30,010 bases of DNA from JAKJEP01 sp964580995. GTDB taxonomy: Bacteria > Planctomycetota > Phycisphaerae > Sedimentisphaerales > SM23-30. The translations under genes and the position numbers were made by a program. Under the pieces are notes generated by a model. It had not been told where the DNA came from. It worked only from the letters and a program-made list of their open reading frames with translations, and made no database searches. Within the stretch, counting starts at the first letter, position 1. Each line of letters starts with the position of its first letter. The stretch spans positions 1 to 30,010 of the forward strand of contig CAZOMV010000075.1 in NCBI GenBank assembly GCA_964580995.1. Reading direction: 5' to 3'. Below, piece after piece: positions 8,101 through 17,585 of this stretch.

Positions 8101-8815
8101 CAATTACCACAAATTCTGTCCCCAGAGCCTCAATGCGCCCCTGCGGCGTACTGATAAAGAATGGTTCATGGGGACTATCCAAAACCGCTTTTACGGATCC
8201 GTATTGTAAACCAAATTCAATCATGCCATTATAAGAATGAAGAGTCAGCGAACTAGAATGGTCCATTTCCACCGCCGAACCATCATCCAGTACCAGTGCC
8301 AGCCTGGACTTCCCCATCGTTTCCAGACGATCGCCCCGAAATATCTTGGTTTGTGGTTGAAGTTCCTGCCAGATATTGGCATCCTGATGTTTGACTAATA
8401 CCATACCCTCCAATTGGCGAATCTCGATAGCGGCGGGTTCTTCCGTTCCGGTGCCAGCGTGTGGCAATAGAGTACGGTTTTGCCCCAGGTAAAATCCTGC
8501 CCAGGCGCCGAGCACCAATAGCAGGCAGGCGGCAACAGGATAGGCAAACCAGGGATGAATCCGAAATACCGTCTTTTTCTTATTTGCCGGATTAGCTTCT
8601 ATTGCAGACAGGACTTTATCTTTCGTATTTGATGCTTGAGAGGCCAGCCGATAGGAATCTCGAATAAGCTCCTGCACCCGCTTGATATCCCTGAACTCTT
8701 GTTGACAGGATAAACATTCGCCCAGGTGTAATTGAAGCGTTTCAAGTTCACCCGGTTCAATGATCCCATCCAGATACTTCGAAATAAGATTTTGGTAGTA
8801 TTTACAATTCACCAT
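8093..8815 (-). CDS. Anti-sigma factor with zinc finger and truncated FecR domain
   Basis: A 240-aa membrane protein expected to hold the adjacent ECF sigma factor inactive. The N-terminus carries a zinc-binding anti-sigma motif with His30, Cys34 and Cys37 (HxxxCxxC). A single transmembrane helix (FAYPVAACLLLVLGAWAGF) lies at about residues 100-120. The periplasmic part is FecR-like (GDRLET..., LVLDDGSAVEM, ISTPQGRIEALGTEF) but stops right after GTEFVVIVK, before the last FecR strands. The start is ATG 8815, with GGAGG 6 nt upstream, overlapping the sigma gene end by 14 bp, which implies translational coupling. The final codons and stop lie in repeat copy A. Signal and ligand are unknown. Confidence 0.85.
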   Translation of the reverse strand: MVNCKYYQNLISKYLDGIIEPGELETLQLHLGECLSCQQEFRDIKRVQELIRDSYRLASQASNTKDKVLSAIEANPANKKKTVFRIHPWFAYPVAACLLLVLGAWAGFYLGQNRTLLPHAGTGTEEPAAIEIRQLEGMVLVKHQDANIWQELQPQTKIFRGDRLETMGKSRLALVLDDGSAVEMDHSSSLTLHSYNGMIEFGLQYGSVKAVLDSPHEPFFISTPQGRIEALGTEFVVIVK

Positions 8816-9395
8816 TTCGTACCTCCGCCAGCAGCGGACCAAGTTCTTTCTTTAATCTTCCATAAGACCGGTGCAGCCAGACTCGTACGGTTACAGGCCG
8901 CTTACCTAATTGCCGGGCCACTTCTTGGGTCGAAAATCCGCCTATAAATCGCATGATGATTACTTTCCGGAATTTTTCCGGCAGCCGGGCCACGGCGGTC
9001 CGAATGAATCTTTTCTGCGGTTGCGTTAATCCCGGATTCGTGGACATCTGGAACGGTTCCCCCGTAGCCGGTTCGTTAATTCCAGCCATGGATACCTGTT
9101 TTACCCTGACTCTCTTCCGAATAGAATCAACACATTTTTGGCCAACGATCTTTATGAGCCAGCCGGCAAAACAATCGGGCTTCCGCAATTGGGAAAGATG
9201 AATATATGCCTGAATAAAACTTTCCTGCACGACATCTTCCGCTTCCGTTGGATCTTCAATTTTACTGATCGCCAAAGCAAATGCCATCGGACAGTACCTC
9301 TCAATCAGAATACCGTACCTTTCTTTATTACCTGCCAGAACCTCGGTTATAAGCTCTGTATCTCCAGCCAGATTGGCGATATTCTTCTCTGTCAT
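8802..9395 (-). CDS. ECF-family RNA polymerase sigma factor
   Basis: A 197-aa extracytoplasmic-function sigma factor. Region 2 (about residues 27-95) includes EDVVQESFIQAYIHL and FAGWLIKIVGQKCVDSIRKR; region 4 (about 130-190) includes LPEKFRKVIIMRFIGGFS and an HTH in TQEVARQLGKRPVTVRVWLHRSYGRLK. Sigma regions 1 and 3 are absent, as usual for the family. It heads a minus-strand operon with its anti-sigma factor (14-bp overlap). Repeat copy B lies 27 bp upstream, where an autoregulated promoter would be expected, but I could not fix a convincing -35/-10 pair. Confidence 0.92.
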   Translation of the reverse strand: MTEKNIANLAGDTELITEVLAGNKERYGILIERYCPMAFALAISKIEDPTEAEDVVQESFIQAYIHLSQLRKPDCFAGWLIKIVGQKCVDSIRKRVRVKQVSMAGINEPATGEPFQMSTNPGLTQPQKRFIRTAVARLPEKFRKVIIMRFIGGFSTQEVARQLGKRPVTVRVWLHRSYGRLKKELGPLLAEVRNGEL

Positions 9396-9422
9396 GAATG
9401 GCTCACTTGAGTACTCTTTATC

Positions 9423-9521
9423 TTGACGGAACCGTCAAAAGTCGATATCGATTTCCCAAAACAGCCCTGGCTCCCCGTTAACAAGGGGACGACGAGTTTT
9501 TGACGCTGGCGTCTATTTTGA
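9423..9521 (-). repeat. ~100-bp intergenic repeat, copy B
   Basis: Partner of copy A (8001-8100) in the same orientation. Its first palindrome is perfect (TTGACGGAACCGTCAA), the centre holds TCGATATCGA, and it keeps the GACGCTGGCGTC hairpin. It lies just upstream of the ECF sigma start. Confidence 0.8.
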
Positions 9522-9896
9522 TCTATTTACAGAACGGGATTTCTGAAAAATGTTACAGACAAAAATATTAAATTTTTCCACTTCAGGATTGAACCACGAT
9601 TTTCCAGGCTGCTTTGCTTCGATATAGCTCCAAGACACGTTCTTGATTATTTTACCCTATCCGCAAAACCTGTATAGCCACTGTTTTGATTATTTATTGG
9701 TGAATCATCCCATAACATCGGTTCCACCTATAAGCGCCAGCCACGGGGGGAAACCGGCCCTTCCATGCTCTCCGAGCTGGAAAGATGCTCCCGACCAACC
9801 GCCCAGCCTTCCGATCACGAGGCCGTGAGCCAGTCTTCTTCCCACCATTCACTATTCTTGTAATTCGTAATTCATAACTCGTCATTTTCTCCCCCC

Positions 9897-9923
9897 CTGT
9901 CCGACCTGTCCGATTTGTCCGAC
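9897..9923. repeat. Tandem TGTCCGA repeat, 9-bp period
   Basis: TGTCCGA occurs at 9898, 9907 and 9916 with exact 9-bp spacing. Confidence 0.8.
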
Positions 9924-9969
9924 TATTTTTCCCCTGTTAATCTGGGTAATCTTCCCCATTCCCCTCTTC

Positions 9970-9999
9970 ACTGATAACTGATAACAAATAACTGATAAC
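9970..9999. repeat. ACTGATAAC repeat
   Basis: ACTGATAAC at 9970 and 9991, with a further TGATAAC at 9979. Confidence 0.75.
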
Positions 10000-10182
10000 T
10001 ATTTAATTGCCACGTGCAAATATCATCCACTTTTACCACACTTTTACCCAACTTTGCGCGCCTTTTACCCCACTTTTATATCATTTTCTTCATCTTTTAC
10101 TATACTTTGTTCGACATTTATCAACTCAACTTAACCGTTAAATATTACCAAATATATTATCCATATTACCAAAAATTTTACC

Positions 10183-10210
10183 TAATCGTTACAATCGTTA
10201 TAATCGTTAC
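10183..10210. repeat. AATCGTTA tandem repeat, 9-bp period
   Basis: AATCGTTA occurs three times, at 10184, 10193 and 10202, in an AT-rich stretch about 130-150 bp before the putative promoter of the giant gene. It could be a protein-binding array or simple-sequence expansion. Confidence 0.75.
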
Positions 10211-10340
10211 TTTATTATCGGACTATCAATTCCAACGTAAAATAAAGACTTACAGCAATTCACCCATCTAAAAAATAAGCACTTACATCAATTATTGAAA
10301 ACAAAAACCATCCGGTTTCCCCGCCAGGCAAAGAATACCT

Positions 10341-10369
10341 TTGCTTTTGCCGATAAATAGTACTATAAT
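10341..10369 (+). promoter_or_regulatory. Putative promoter of the giant exoprotein gene
   Basis: A perfect TATAAT (10364-10369) lies 17 bp after TTGCTT (10341-10346). The start point would be near 10376. This argues that the in-frame upstream TTG at 10341 is not the translation start. Confidence 0.5.
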
Positions 10370-10457
10370 TGACGATTGTCGACATAGTTTTGCGTGCTCT
10401 TTCTCTGCTGGTGTTGCAATAATATTATTAATTACAAATAGTTATAGAATAAATAAC

Positions 10458-13400
10458 ATGCCTCATCTGCCCCATAACATGATTTTTATTATTTGTTTCT
10501 TTGCCTTATTTACAAGCTTTGCCGCCCCGTCCTATGCCGATAGCGTCGTGGTCTTCAATGAAATCATGTACCACCCCGCCTCCGATGATAACCTGTTGGA
10601 ATGGATAGAGTTACACAATCAGATGGCTTATAATATCGATTTGTCCCGCTGGTCCGTTACCGGTGGGATTAATTTCACCTTCCCTGATGGAAGTATAATT
10701 CCTGGCAGAGGTTATATCGTTCTGGCACTCTCCCCGTCCGCCCTTCAGACCCAGACCGGTTATGCCGGTGCCTGCGGCCCCTGGCTGGCTGGCGATCATC
10801 TTTCCAATTCCGGCGAAGAGCTTACTTTACGGAACAACGCCGGCCGAATTATGGACACCTTAACCTATTACGACAGCGGCACTTGGCCCATTGCTCCCGA
10901 CGGCTCAGGCGCGTCGCTTGCCAAAAAATATCCTGACTCAGCCAGTGAACCGGCGGAAAACTGGACTTTCAGCCCCCAGGTCGGCGGCACTCCAGGACAG
11001 GAAAATTTTCCCACCGAACCCATTATGGGAGAACCAGTTACGCTTTTATCCATCGATGCCGCCTGGCGCTATAACCAGACCGCCAGCAATTTGGGTACTG
11101 CCTGGTATCAAACCAACCACCCGGTCAACGGTTCCACCTGGTTCCAAGGTCCTGCGCTGCTTGGACTTACGATTAATTCCCTGCCGGAACCAATTCTCAC
11201 CCCCCTTACCGTCTCTCCTGCACAAATAACCTACTATTTTGAGACCGATTTTGATTTTACCGGCGATCCCGGTTCCACTCAGTTATATTTAAATCACATA
11301 ATTGACGATGGCGCAATTGTTTATATAAATGGTACCGAGGTCTATCGCCATTTCCTGCCCAGCGGCACCATCACTTATAATACCTATGCCAGCCAAGGAG
11401 TCGGAGATGCCGATTACAGCGGCGAAATTCCGATTTCCTCAGCTTCGCTGATCCAGGGGTCCAATGTGCTGGCGGTGGAAGTTCATCAGGTACAATCAGT
11501 TACAGTCACCCAGCCCACTTTGATAGAAGTCGGCGGCGGCGACGGTTTCGGCGGGGTGCCAGACAATCTGGCCCTGCAAAACGGCGCCACCGCCTTCGCC
11601 AAAGACTGCCTGCCCGGTTATCCCATTCACCAGATCCCTCACCTCAACGACGGCAGGTACGGAAATAGCTACAGTTGGATCGCCAATTCATCGTATAGCT
11701 TTGCCGGTATTGATCTTAACGGTTCCTTTACCATCGACCGTCTCGCCTGGGGCCGGGCGAATGACAGTTCCTATACCGACCGCTGCCTTGGAACCTACAT
11801 ACTCCAGTACACAACCATAAATAATCCGGACGAAACCACTTACAATGATGACTGGACCACGTTTCATACCGTTACCTATACATCCTCCACTCCCACTCCG
11901 TATCTGCGGCATCTTTATCAATTTCCCCCCATTGAAAATGTGACGGGAATTCGCATAATGGTCAGCAGTTCAGAGACTTGCATTGATGAGATTGAAATTT
12001 ATGAAGCGGATAAAGAAGACATTGTTTTCGGAACAGAACTGAACTACCGGGAAATAATGAATCCATATGGCACAGCCTCGCCTGTACGATTTAATGAAGT
12101 TTCCTCCGCCAGCATAAATCCATTCTGGCTGGAAATAATCAATAATAGCGACTCAGATGTCGATCTAACTGGTTATGCAATAATATGTTCCGGTGAAATC
12201 GATGCCGGTTATGTTTTTCCCAGTCAATCCCTGGAAGCAGGCCAGCGTTTGGCGGTGTACGAATCGACACTCGGATTTCACCCGGCGGATGAAGATAAGC
12301 TGTTTCTTTATACCTCCGGCCAGACGTCGGTGGCAGACGCCGTTGTGGTCAAAAATTCCCTGCGTGCCAGGTTCCCCGAGGCGACCGGCAACTGGCAATA
12401 CCCCGACAGCGAAACGCCCGGCTTCGCCAACAGTTTCTCATTCCACGACGAAATCGTCATCAACGAAATCATGTACTATCAACGCCCCCTGCCTCCTGCA
12501 CCGGCTGTTCCGGGAACCTATAATTCGACCATACTGCTCCCCATAGATAACGTCACCACATGGAGTTACAACCAGTCAGGTATCGATCTGGGCGCAGACT
12601 GGCCGCTAACCGCCCATCCGGTGGACAATCTAGTCTGGTTTGCAGGGGAAGCCCTGCTGGCTCGGGAATCGGCCGCCATGCCGGAACTGATTCGCACCAC
12701 CTTGACGACTTCCTCCTCCCAGATTGTGTATTATTTTGAGACGGAATTTGAATTTACCGGTAATCCGGCTACCACCGAACTGCAATTGCGGCACATTATT
12801 GACGATGGGGCGATTTTCTACCTCAACGGCATCGAAGTGCTTCGTTATAACCTGCCCGAAGGATCTGTCTTTGCCTTACCTGTTGTCGGCGACGCAGTTT
12901 ACAGCGATTATCAGACGATACCAAGTGATAATCTTGTGGTGGGTACAAACCGGCTTTCAGTCGAGGTGCGTCAGCAAAGCACGACCAGCTCCGATGTGGT
13001 TTTCGGCGTGGAACTGCAGGCCGCCATCCAGCTCACTCCGCCCATTCCCGCTCTGCCCTATCGCGAATCGGATGAAGAATGGATCGAGCTATACAATCGT
13101 AGCGACCATCCTGTAAACCTGACCGGCTGGAAAATAAAAGATGCCATAAACTTCGATTTTCCGCTCTCCACCACCATCGCTTCGAATGGTTACTTGGTTA
13201 TTGCCCGAAATGCCGCCGAACTGCAAAACAAGTTCCCGGACATTGAAATCCTAGGCAATTACAGCGGTCAATTGGCCAACGGCGGGGAAAACATCCATCT
13301 GATCGATGAAAACGGCAACACAGCGGACGAAGTCCGCTACTACGATGGAAACCCCTGGCCGGATTATGCCGATGGGTATAGCGCCAGTCTGGAACTGCGA

Positions 13401-16400
13401 AATCCCTGGGCCGATAATACCAAACCCGAAGCCTGGGCCGCCAGTAACGAAGGCAGTTGGAACACGTGGAAAACCTATTCCTACAGCGGCCCCGCTTCCC
13501 AGGGATTCGGACCGACGCAATGGAACGAGTATATTCTCGGCCTGCTCAATACCGGTGAGGTTTTTCTGGATGATATCAGTGTGATCGAAGATCCGCAAGG
13601 CACAGCCATTCAGGTCATCCAGAATGGTACATTCGAATCGGATACCGTGGGCAGTAGTCCCGCCAAATGGCGCATTATCGGCAACCATCATGGCCAGGTA
13701 GTAACCGATCCCAACAATCCATCGAATAAAGTTCTGCATCTTACCGCTACCGGAGATACCGACTTCCGTCATAATCATGCCGAAACTACTTTTGCCAGCA
13801 ACCGGGCTATTGTGGACGGTCGGGAGTATCAGATTTCATTCAAGGCAAAGTGGCTGGGCGGAACGAACCTGCTGAACTCGCGAATCTATTTCATCCGTCT
13901 GGCTAATACTATTGAACTGGCTGTACCGGAGTATAATGGCACTCCCGGAGAGCAGAATTCTAGCTACGAAACCAACCTGGGTCCGACTTTCCGTCAACTC
14001 AGCCACAGTCCCGTGGTTCCGGAAACCTACGAACAGGTCACTATTTCCGTATCAGCAGAGGATCCCGACGGCATAAATTACTGCAAGCTCTGGTGGCGGC
14101 TCGATGGCGGAAGCTGGACCAGCCAGATCATGAACCATCAGGGATCCGGATTGTATTCCGTCCAAATTCCAGCCCAAGCTGCCGCTACGGTTGTACAGTT
14201 CTATATTGAAGCACAGGATGGTCTGGGGGCTGTCAGTTACTACCCCGCGGCCGGTCCCGATTCCCGCGTCCTCTATCAGGTTCAGGATGACAGAGCTTTC
14301 GAGGGTGGTCTTCAGAATTTCCGCGTCATCCTTTTATCCGAGGATAACAACACGCTTTTCACCTATACCAACCTGATGAGCAACCAGCCGCAAGGCTGCA
14401 CCGTGATCTACAACGAGAAAGAGGTATATTATAACACGGGTGTCCGACTCAAAGGCAGCCCCGCCGGCCGGGCACGTGACGGCGATGACTATCAGGGTTA
14501 CAACATCCATTTCCCCGCTGATCATCTTTTTCGTGGTGTACATTCATCGGTTGCCATCGACCGTTCCGGACGAACTCCTGTGGTCAGAGGCCAGGATGAA
14601 ATTTACATCAAGCATAGGTTCAACCACGCGCGCATCCCCAGTATGTACGATGACTTGGTTTACCTGATTGTACCGAAAACCACCCATATCGGCTCCGCCT
14701 TGTTGATGATGGCCCGATATGAAGACGTGTTCCTGGATTCCTGGTGGGAAAACGGTTCCGATGGCACGGTCTTCAATCTGGATTACACCTATCATCCGGT
14801 TGCGACGGTTGACGGAAATCCGGAAAGCCTCAAGCCGCCCATGCCCGACGGCGAAATCGGTACTGATTTTGTCTATTTCGGCGAGAACAAGGAAACCTAC
14901 CGCTGGCCCATGCAGATTAAAAGCAACTACCGGCGGGATGACTTCAGCGGACTTATGAATTTCTGCAAAACCCTGTCACTGCCGTCCGACCAGTTGAAGG
15001 AACAAATCAAAAATGTTATGGATGTGGACGAAGTAGCCCGGTGCATGGCACTGGGAAGCCTGTGCGGAATCGCGGATTCGTATTTCACCGGCGCTGTCCA
15101 CAATCTTCGCGTCTTCGTCCGGCCGGATCAGAAAGTAGTGGCTTTACCCTGGGATATGGATTTTGTATTTTACGCCGGCACTACCAGTCCCGTGCTTTCC
15201 GCAGCCGGAAAAATACAACAGGTTTTCCAACTGCCCGGTTACCAGCGTTTGTACTACGGCCACCTGCACGACCTGGTCAACACCACCTTCAACACCGGCT
15301 ATATGACCTACTGGATGCAGCATTACAGCAGTCTCCTGCCGGGTCAGGATTTTACCCCTCAATTCTCCTATATTCAGGCCCGTGGCGATTATGCCCTGAG
15401 CCAATTGCCGGCGCAGGTTCCCTTTGCGATTACCACCAACAGCGGCAGTAATTTCACCGTAGATACTACCGGTGTCACCCTGGAAGGCAACGGCTGGATT
15501 AACGTCCGCACAATTCGCTGGGCCGAACAGGACATGGAACTCTCTGTTACCTGGACCTCTGATAGTACCTGGGAGGTAAATATACCACTTGAACCCAGCG
15601 CCAACTCGATCGCTCTCCAAGTCTTCGACTTCCAGGGCAACCTCATCGCCTCTGACTCCATTACTGTAACCAGTGCCGTTTCCGAACGGCCGCTGCGGCA
15701 ATATCTGCGGATTACCGAGCTGATGTATGATCCGCTGGGCGGCAGCGATTATGAGTTTATCGAATTCTGCAACATCGGCCCGGAAACCCTGGACCTAGCC
15801 GACCTTTACTTCAGTGATGGAATAATCTTTACCTTCGCCGGCAGCAGTATCACCGGCCTGACTCCCAGCGAGTATTTGGTGTTAGCCAAAGATCCCGCCG
15901 CCTTTGCCACCCGCTATAATACGAGTGGTATGAATCTCGTGGGTCCCTTCGACGGCAAATTTGCCAACGAAGGAGAACTGGTTCGTCTCAAAGGACAATA
16001 CGATGCACTCGTACTCGAATTCGAATATCAGGACAGTCGCGGCTGGCCTCTTGCTGCCGATGGCGCCGGGCATTCTCTGGTCCCGCTCGATTCCGCCATC
16101 GCTCAGGAAAATCTCGGTTCACTCAACTACAGCGGCAATTGGCGGGCCAGCACATACTTCAACGGTTCCCCCGGCCAGGCGGATCCTGAACCCCCGGCCT
16201 CCGTCCTGCTCAATGAGATCCTGGCCCACACGGATTACGACAATCCTTCCTATCCAGATTATGATTCCAACGACTGGATCGAGCTATATAATCCCACCGA
16301 TTCGGCCCTTACGCTGGCATCCGGCCAGTGGTACCTCTCCGACGACGGTGCCAATCTGGACAAATGGTTAATACCTGCCACTGTGATCCCTGCCCACAGC

Positions 16401-17372
16401 CGAGTCAGTTTCGACGAGATTACCGGCTTCCACAGCCCCATCACTTCAGGCTTCGGCCTGGACCAGGCGGGTGAACAGGTGTACCTGTCCCATCTGCCCG
16501 GTACCGCCGCCAATCGGGTGGTGGATTGTGTTAAATTCAAGGGGCAATCTAAAGTTGCCTCTTGGGGACGATTTCCGGATGGTGATCCCTACTGGCAGGC
16601 CTTGCCGCCCAGCCGCGACCTGGCCAACGAGCCACCCGCCGACCACATTTCCATCAGTGAGGTAATGTATTACCCCCTGCTGCTGTCTGCCAACGAAGAG
16701 TATATCGAACTGTACAATCCAACCGCCATGCCAATCACCCTATGGGAATCAGAACATGCCGCCGGCTGGCGGATCGACGGCGGCGTAGCCTATACCTTTG
16801 ACATGGACTGCGTTATTCCCGCTTATGGCTATCTGCTGGTGGTTGACTTTGAACCCACCCCGGAAAATCTGGCCGCCTTCCAGAGTCACTACGGCACTAT
16901 CACCGCCCAGATTGTCGGCCCTTTTACTGGCGGCCTTGCCAATAGTAGTGATCGAATCGCTTTGGAACGGCCCCAGGCTTCGGACGACCCGGCCAACCCT
17001 CAGGATTTCTCCTGGATTATCGTAGATGAAATGATTTACTTTAACTTATCACCCTGGCCCAATGACTCAGCTGGTACAGGCCCATCTCTCCAGCGAATCT
17101 GGCTGAGCCGGGCGGGCAATGATCCTTTTGCCTGGCTGGCTGCCGGTCCGACCCCGGGAGCATTTGCCTCCGCACCCGCCGACTTTGATGATAACGGCAC
17201 GGTGGACTTGGCAGATTTTGCCATTCTTGCTGCCGCCTGGCAAAGTACCGCCAATGATCCGCAGTGGAATGCCGCCTGCGACCTCTCCAATCCGGCCGAC
17301 AATACCATTGGCATAAACGATCTGGCCATCTACGCCGGTTACTGGCTCTGCCAGTTCCCTCCGCAGCCGTAA
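10458..17372 (+). CDS. Giant exported lamin-tail/CotH multidomain protein with dockerin-like tail
   Basis: About 2,304 aa from ATG 10458; ATG 10479 is also possible, and neither has a clear ribosome site. A signal peptide (MIFIICFFALFTSFAAPSYA) leads. Domains by position: lamin-tail 1 (10545-10990, FNEIMYHP...EWIELHN); jelly-roll-like module 1 (11040-11490); F5/8-like segment (11530-12010); lamin-tail 2 (12088-12440); lamin-tail 3 split by jelly-roll-like module 2 (12448-13420); carbohydrate-binding-like segment (13470-13920); Ig-like segment (13980-14290); CotH kinase-like domain (about 14310-15390, with VRLKGS and LPWDMDFVF); lamin-tails 4-6 (15700-17190); dockerin-like tail (17160-17372, DDNGTVDLADFAIL...). 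In CotH proteins the core is an atypical kinase that can phosphorylate secreted proteins; activity here is unproven. Likely an adhesion or surface-matrix protein. Confidence 0.85.
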   Translation: MPHLPHNMIFIICFFALFTSFAAPSYADSVVVFNEIMYHPASDDNLLEWIELHNQMAYNIDLSRWSVTGGINFTFPDGSIIPGRGYIVLALSPSALQTQTGYAGACGPWLAGDHLSNSGEELTLRNNAGRIMDTLTYYDSGTWPIAPDGSGASLAKKYPDSASEPAENWTFSPQVGGTPGQENFPTEPIMGEPVTLLSIDAAWRYNQTASNLGTAWYQTNHPVNGSTWFQGPALLGLTINSLPEPILTPLTVSPAQITYYFETDFDFTGDPGSTQLYLNHIIDDGAIVYINGTEVYRHFLPSGTITYNTYASQGVGDADYSGEIPISSASLIQGSNVLAVEVHQVQSVTVTQPTLIEVGGGDGFGGVPDNLALQNGATAFAKDCLPGYPIHQIPHLNDGRYGNSYSWIANSSYSFAGIDLNGSFTIDRLAWGRANDSSYTDRCLGTYILQYTTINNPDETTYNDDWTTFHTVTYTSSTPTPYLRHLYQFPPIENVTGIRIMVSSSETCIDEIEIYEADKEDIVFGTELNYREIMNPYGTASPVRFNEVSSASINPFWLEIINNSDSDVDLTGYAIICSGEIDAGYVFPSQSLEAGQRLAVYESTLGFHPADEDKLFLYTSGQTSVADAVVVKNSLRARFPEATGNWQYPDSETPGFANSFSFHDEIVINEIMYYQRPLPPAPAVPGTYNSTILLPIDNVTTWSYNQSGIDLGADWPLTAHPVDNLVWFAGEALLARESAAMPELIRTTLTTSSSQIVYYFETEFEFTGNPATTELQLRHIIDDGAIFYLNGIEVLRYNLPEGSVFALPVVGDAVYSDYQTIPSDNLVVGTNRLSVEVRQQSTTSSDVVFGVELQAAIQLTPPIPALPYRESDEEWIELYNRSDHPVNLTGWKIKDAINFDFPLSTTIASNGYLVIARNAAELQNKFPDIEILGNYSGQLANGGENIHLIDENGNTADEVRYYDGNPWPDYADGYSASLELRNPWADNTKPEAWAASNEGSWNTWKTYSYSGPASQGFGPTQWNEYILGLLNTGEVFLDDISVIEDPQGTAIQVIQNGTFESDTVGSSPAKWRIIGNHHGQVVTDPNNPSNKVLHLTATGDTDFRHNHAETTFASNRAIVDGREYQISFKAKWLGGTNLLNSRIYFIRLANTIELAVPEYNGTPGEQNSSYETNLGPTFRQLSHSPVVPETYEQVTISVSAEDPDGINYCKLWWRLDGGSWTSQIMNHQGSGLYSVQIPAQAAATVVQFYIEAQDGLGAVSYYPAAGPDSRVLYQVQDDRAFEGGLQNFRVILLSEDNNTLFTYTNLMSNQPQGCTVIYNEKEVYYNTGVRLKGSPAGRARDGDDYQGYNIHFPADHLFRGVHSSVAIDRSGRTPVVRGQDEIYIKHRFNHARIPSMYDDLVYLIVPKTTHIGSALLMMARYEDVFLDSWWENGSDGTVFNLDYTYHPVATVDGNPESLKPPMPDGEIGTDFVYFGENKETYRWPMQIKSNYRRDDFSGLMNFCKTLSLPSDQLKEQIKNVMDVDEVARCMALGSLCGIADSYFTGAVHNLRVFVRPDQKVVALPWDMDFVFYAGTTSPVLSAAGKIQQVFQLPGYQRLYYGHLHDLVNTTFNTGYMTYWMQHYSSLLPGQDFTPQFSYIQARGDYALSQLPAQVPFAITTNSGSNFTVDTTGVTLEGNGWINVRTIRWAEQDMELSVTWTSDSTWEVNIPLEPSANSIALQVFDFQGNLIASDSITVTSAVSERPLRQYLRITELMYDPLGGSDYEFIEFCNIGPETLDLADLYFSDGIIFTFAGSSITGLTPSEYLVLAKDPAAFATRYNTSGMNLVGPFDGKFANEGELVRLKGQYDALVLEFEYQDSRGWPLAADGAGHSLVPLDSAIAQENLGSLNYSGNWRASTYFNGSPGQADPEPPASVLLNEILAHTDYDNPSYPDYDSNDWIELYNPTDSALTLASGQWYLSDDGANLDKWLIPATVIPAHSRVSFDEITGFHSPITSGFGLDQAGEQVYLSHLPGTAANRVVDCVKFKGQSKVASWGRFPDGDPYWQALPPSRDLANEPPADHISISEVMYYPLLLSANEEYIELYNPTAMPITLWESEHAAGWRIDGGVAYTFDMDCVIPAYGYLLVVDFEPTPENLAAFQSHYGTITAQIVGPFTGGLANSSDRIALERPQASDDPANPQDFSWIIVDEMIYFNLSPWPNDSAGTGPSLQRIWLSRAGNDPFAWLAAGPTPGAFASAPADFDDNGTVDLADFAILAAAWQSTANDPQWNAACDLSNPADNTIGINDLAIYAGYWLCQFPPQP

Positions 17373-17585
17373 CCGGCAAAACGGAACGGAAACACCGCAA
17401 TTCCGTCACATGCCTGCCGTTCCCGCCGGACGCCCGGCGATCCGTCTGTACCTGCCGAGATTCTTTTACCCGGACCGCCTACCCCCCAAAACAATCCAAA
17501 GGGGAAAAGCTATAATATGTCCCTATTATATAATATTTCGGCAGGCCCAGCCGGACTCTCTGGTGCAACTTGGCGGAACAAGGAG

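Larger units (their letters stand above)
9522..10340. other. Gene-free intergenic region with simple tandem repeats
   Basis: No convincing gene is seen in about 820 bp. Short ORFs here have no ribosome sites or recognisable features. The second half holds three short tandem arrays (listed separately) and, from about 10014 to 10270, AT-rich sequence that is strikingly poor in G on the plus strand, with repeated CTTTTACC and ATTACC motifs. Part of it probably controls the giant exoprotein gene downstream. Confidence 0.6.

Noticed and set aside
9897..10210. CRISPR array
   Set aside because: The repeats are 7-9 bp with almost no spacers and differ between arrays; this is simple tandem repetition.
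10150..10215. Possible replication origin (AT-rich, 9-mer repeats, one TTATCCATA near-match to a DnaA box)
   Set aside because: Only one near-match box is seen and no dnaA, dnaN or similar origin genes are nearby; the 9-mers are AATCGTTA, not DnaA boxes.
10341..10457. Upstream TTG start for the giant exoprotein
   Set aside because: The TTG coincides with a putative -35 box, has no ribosome site and would put 39 residues before the signal peptide.
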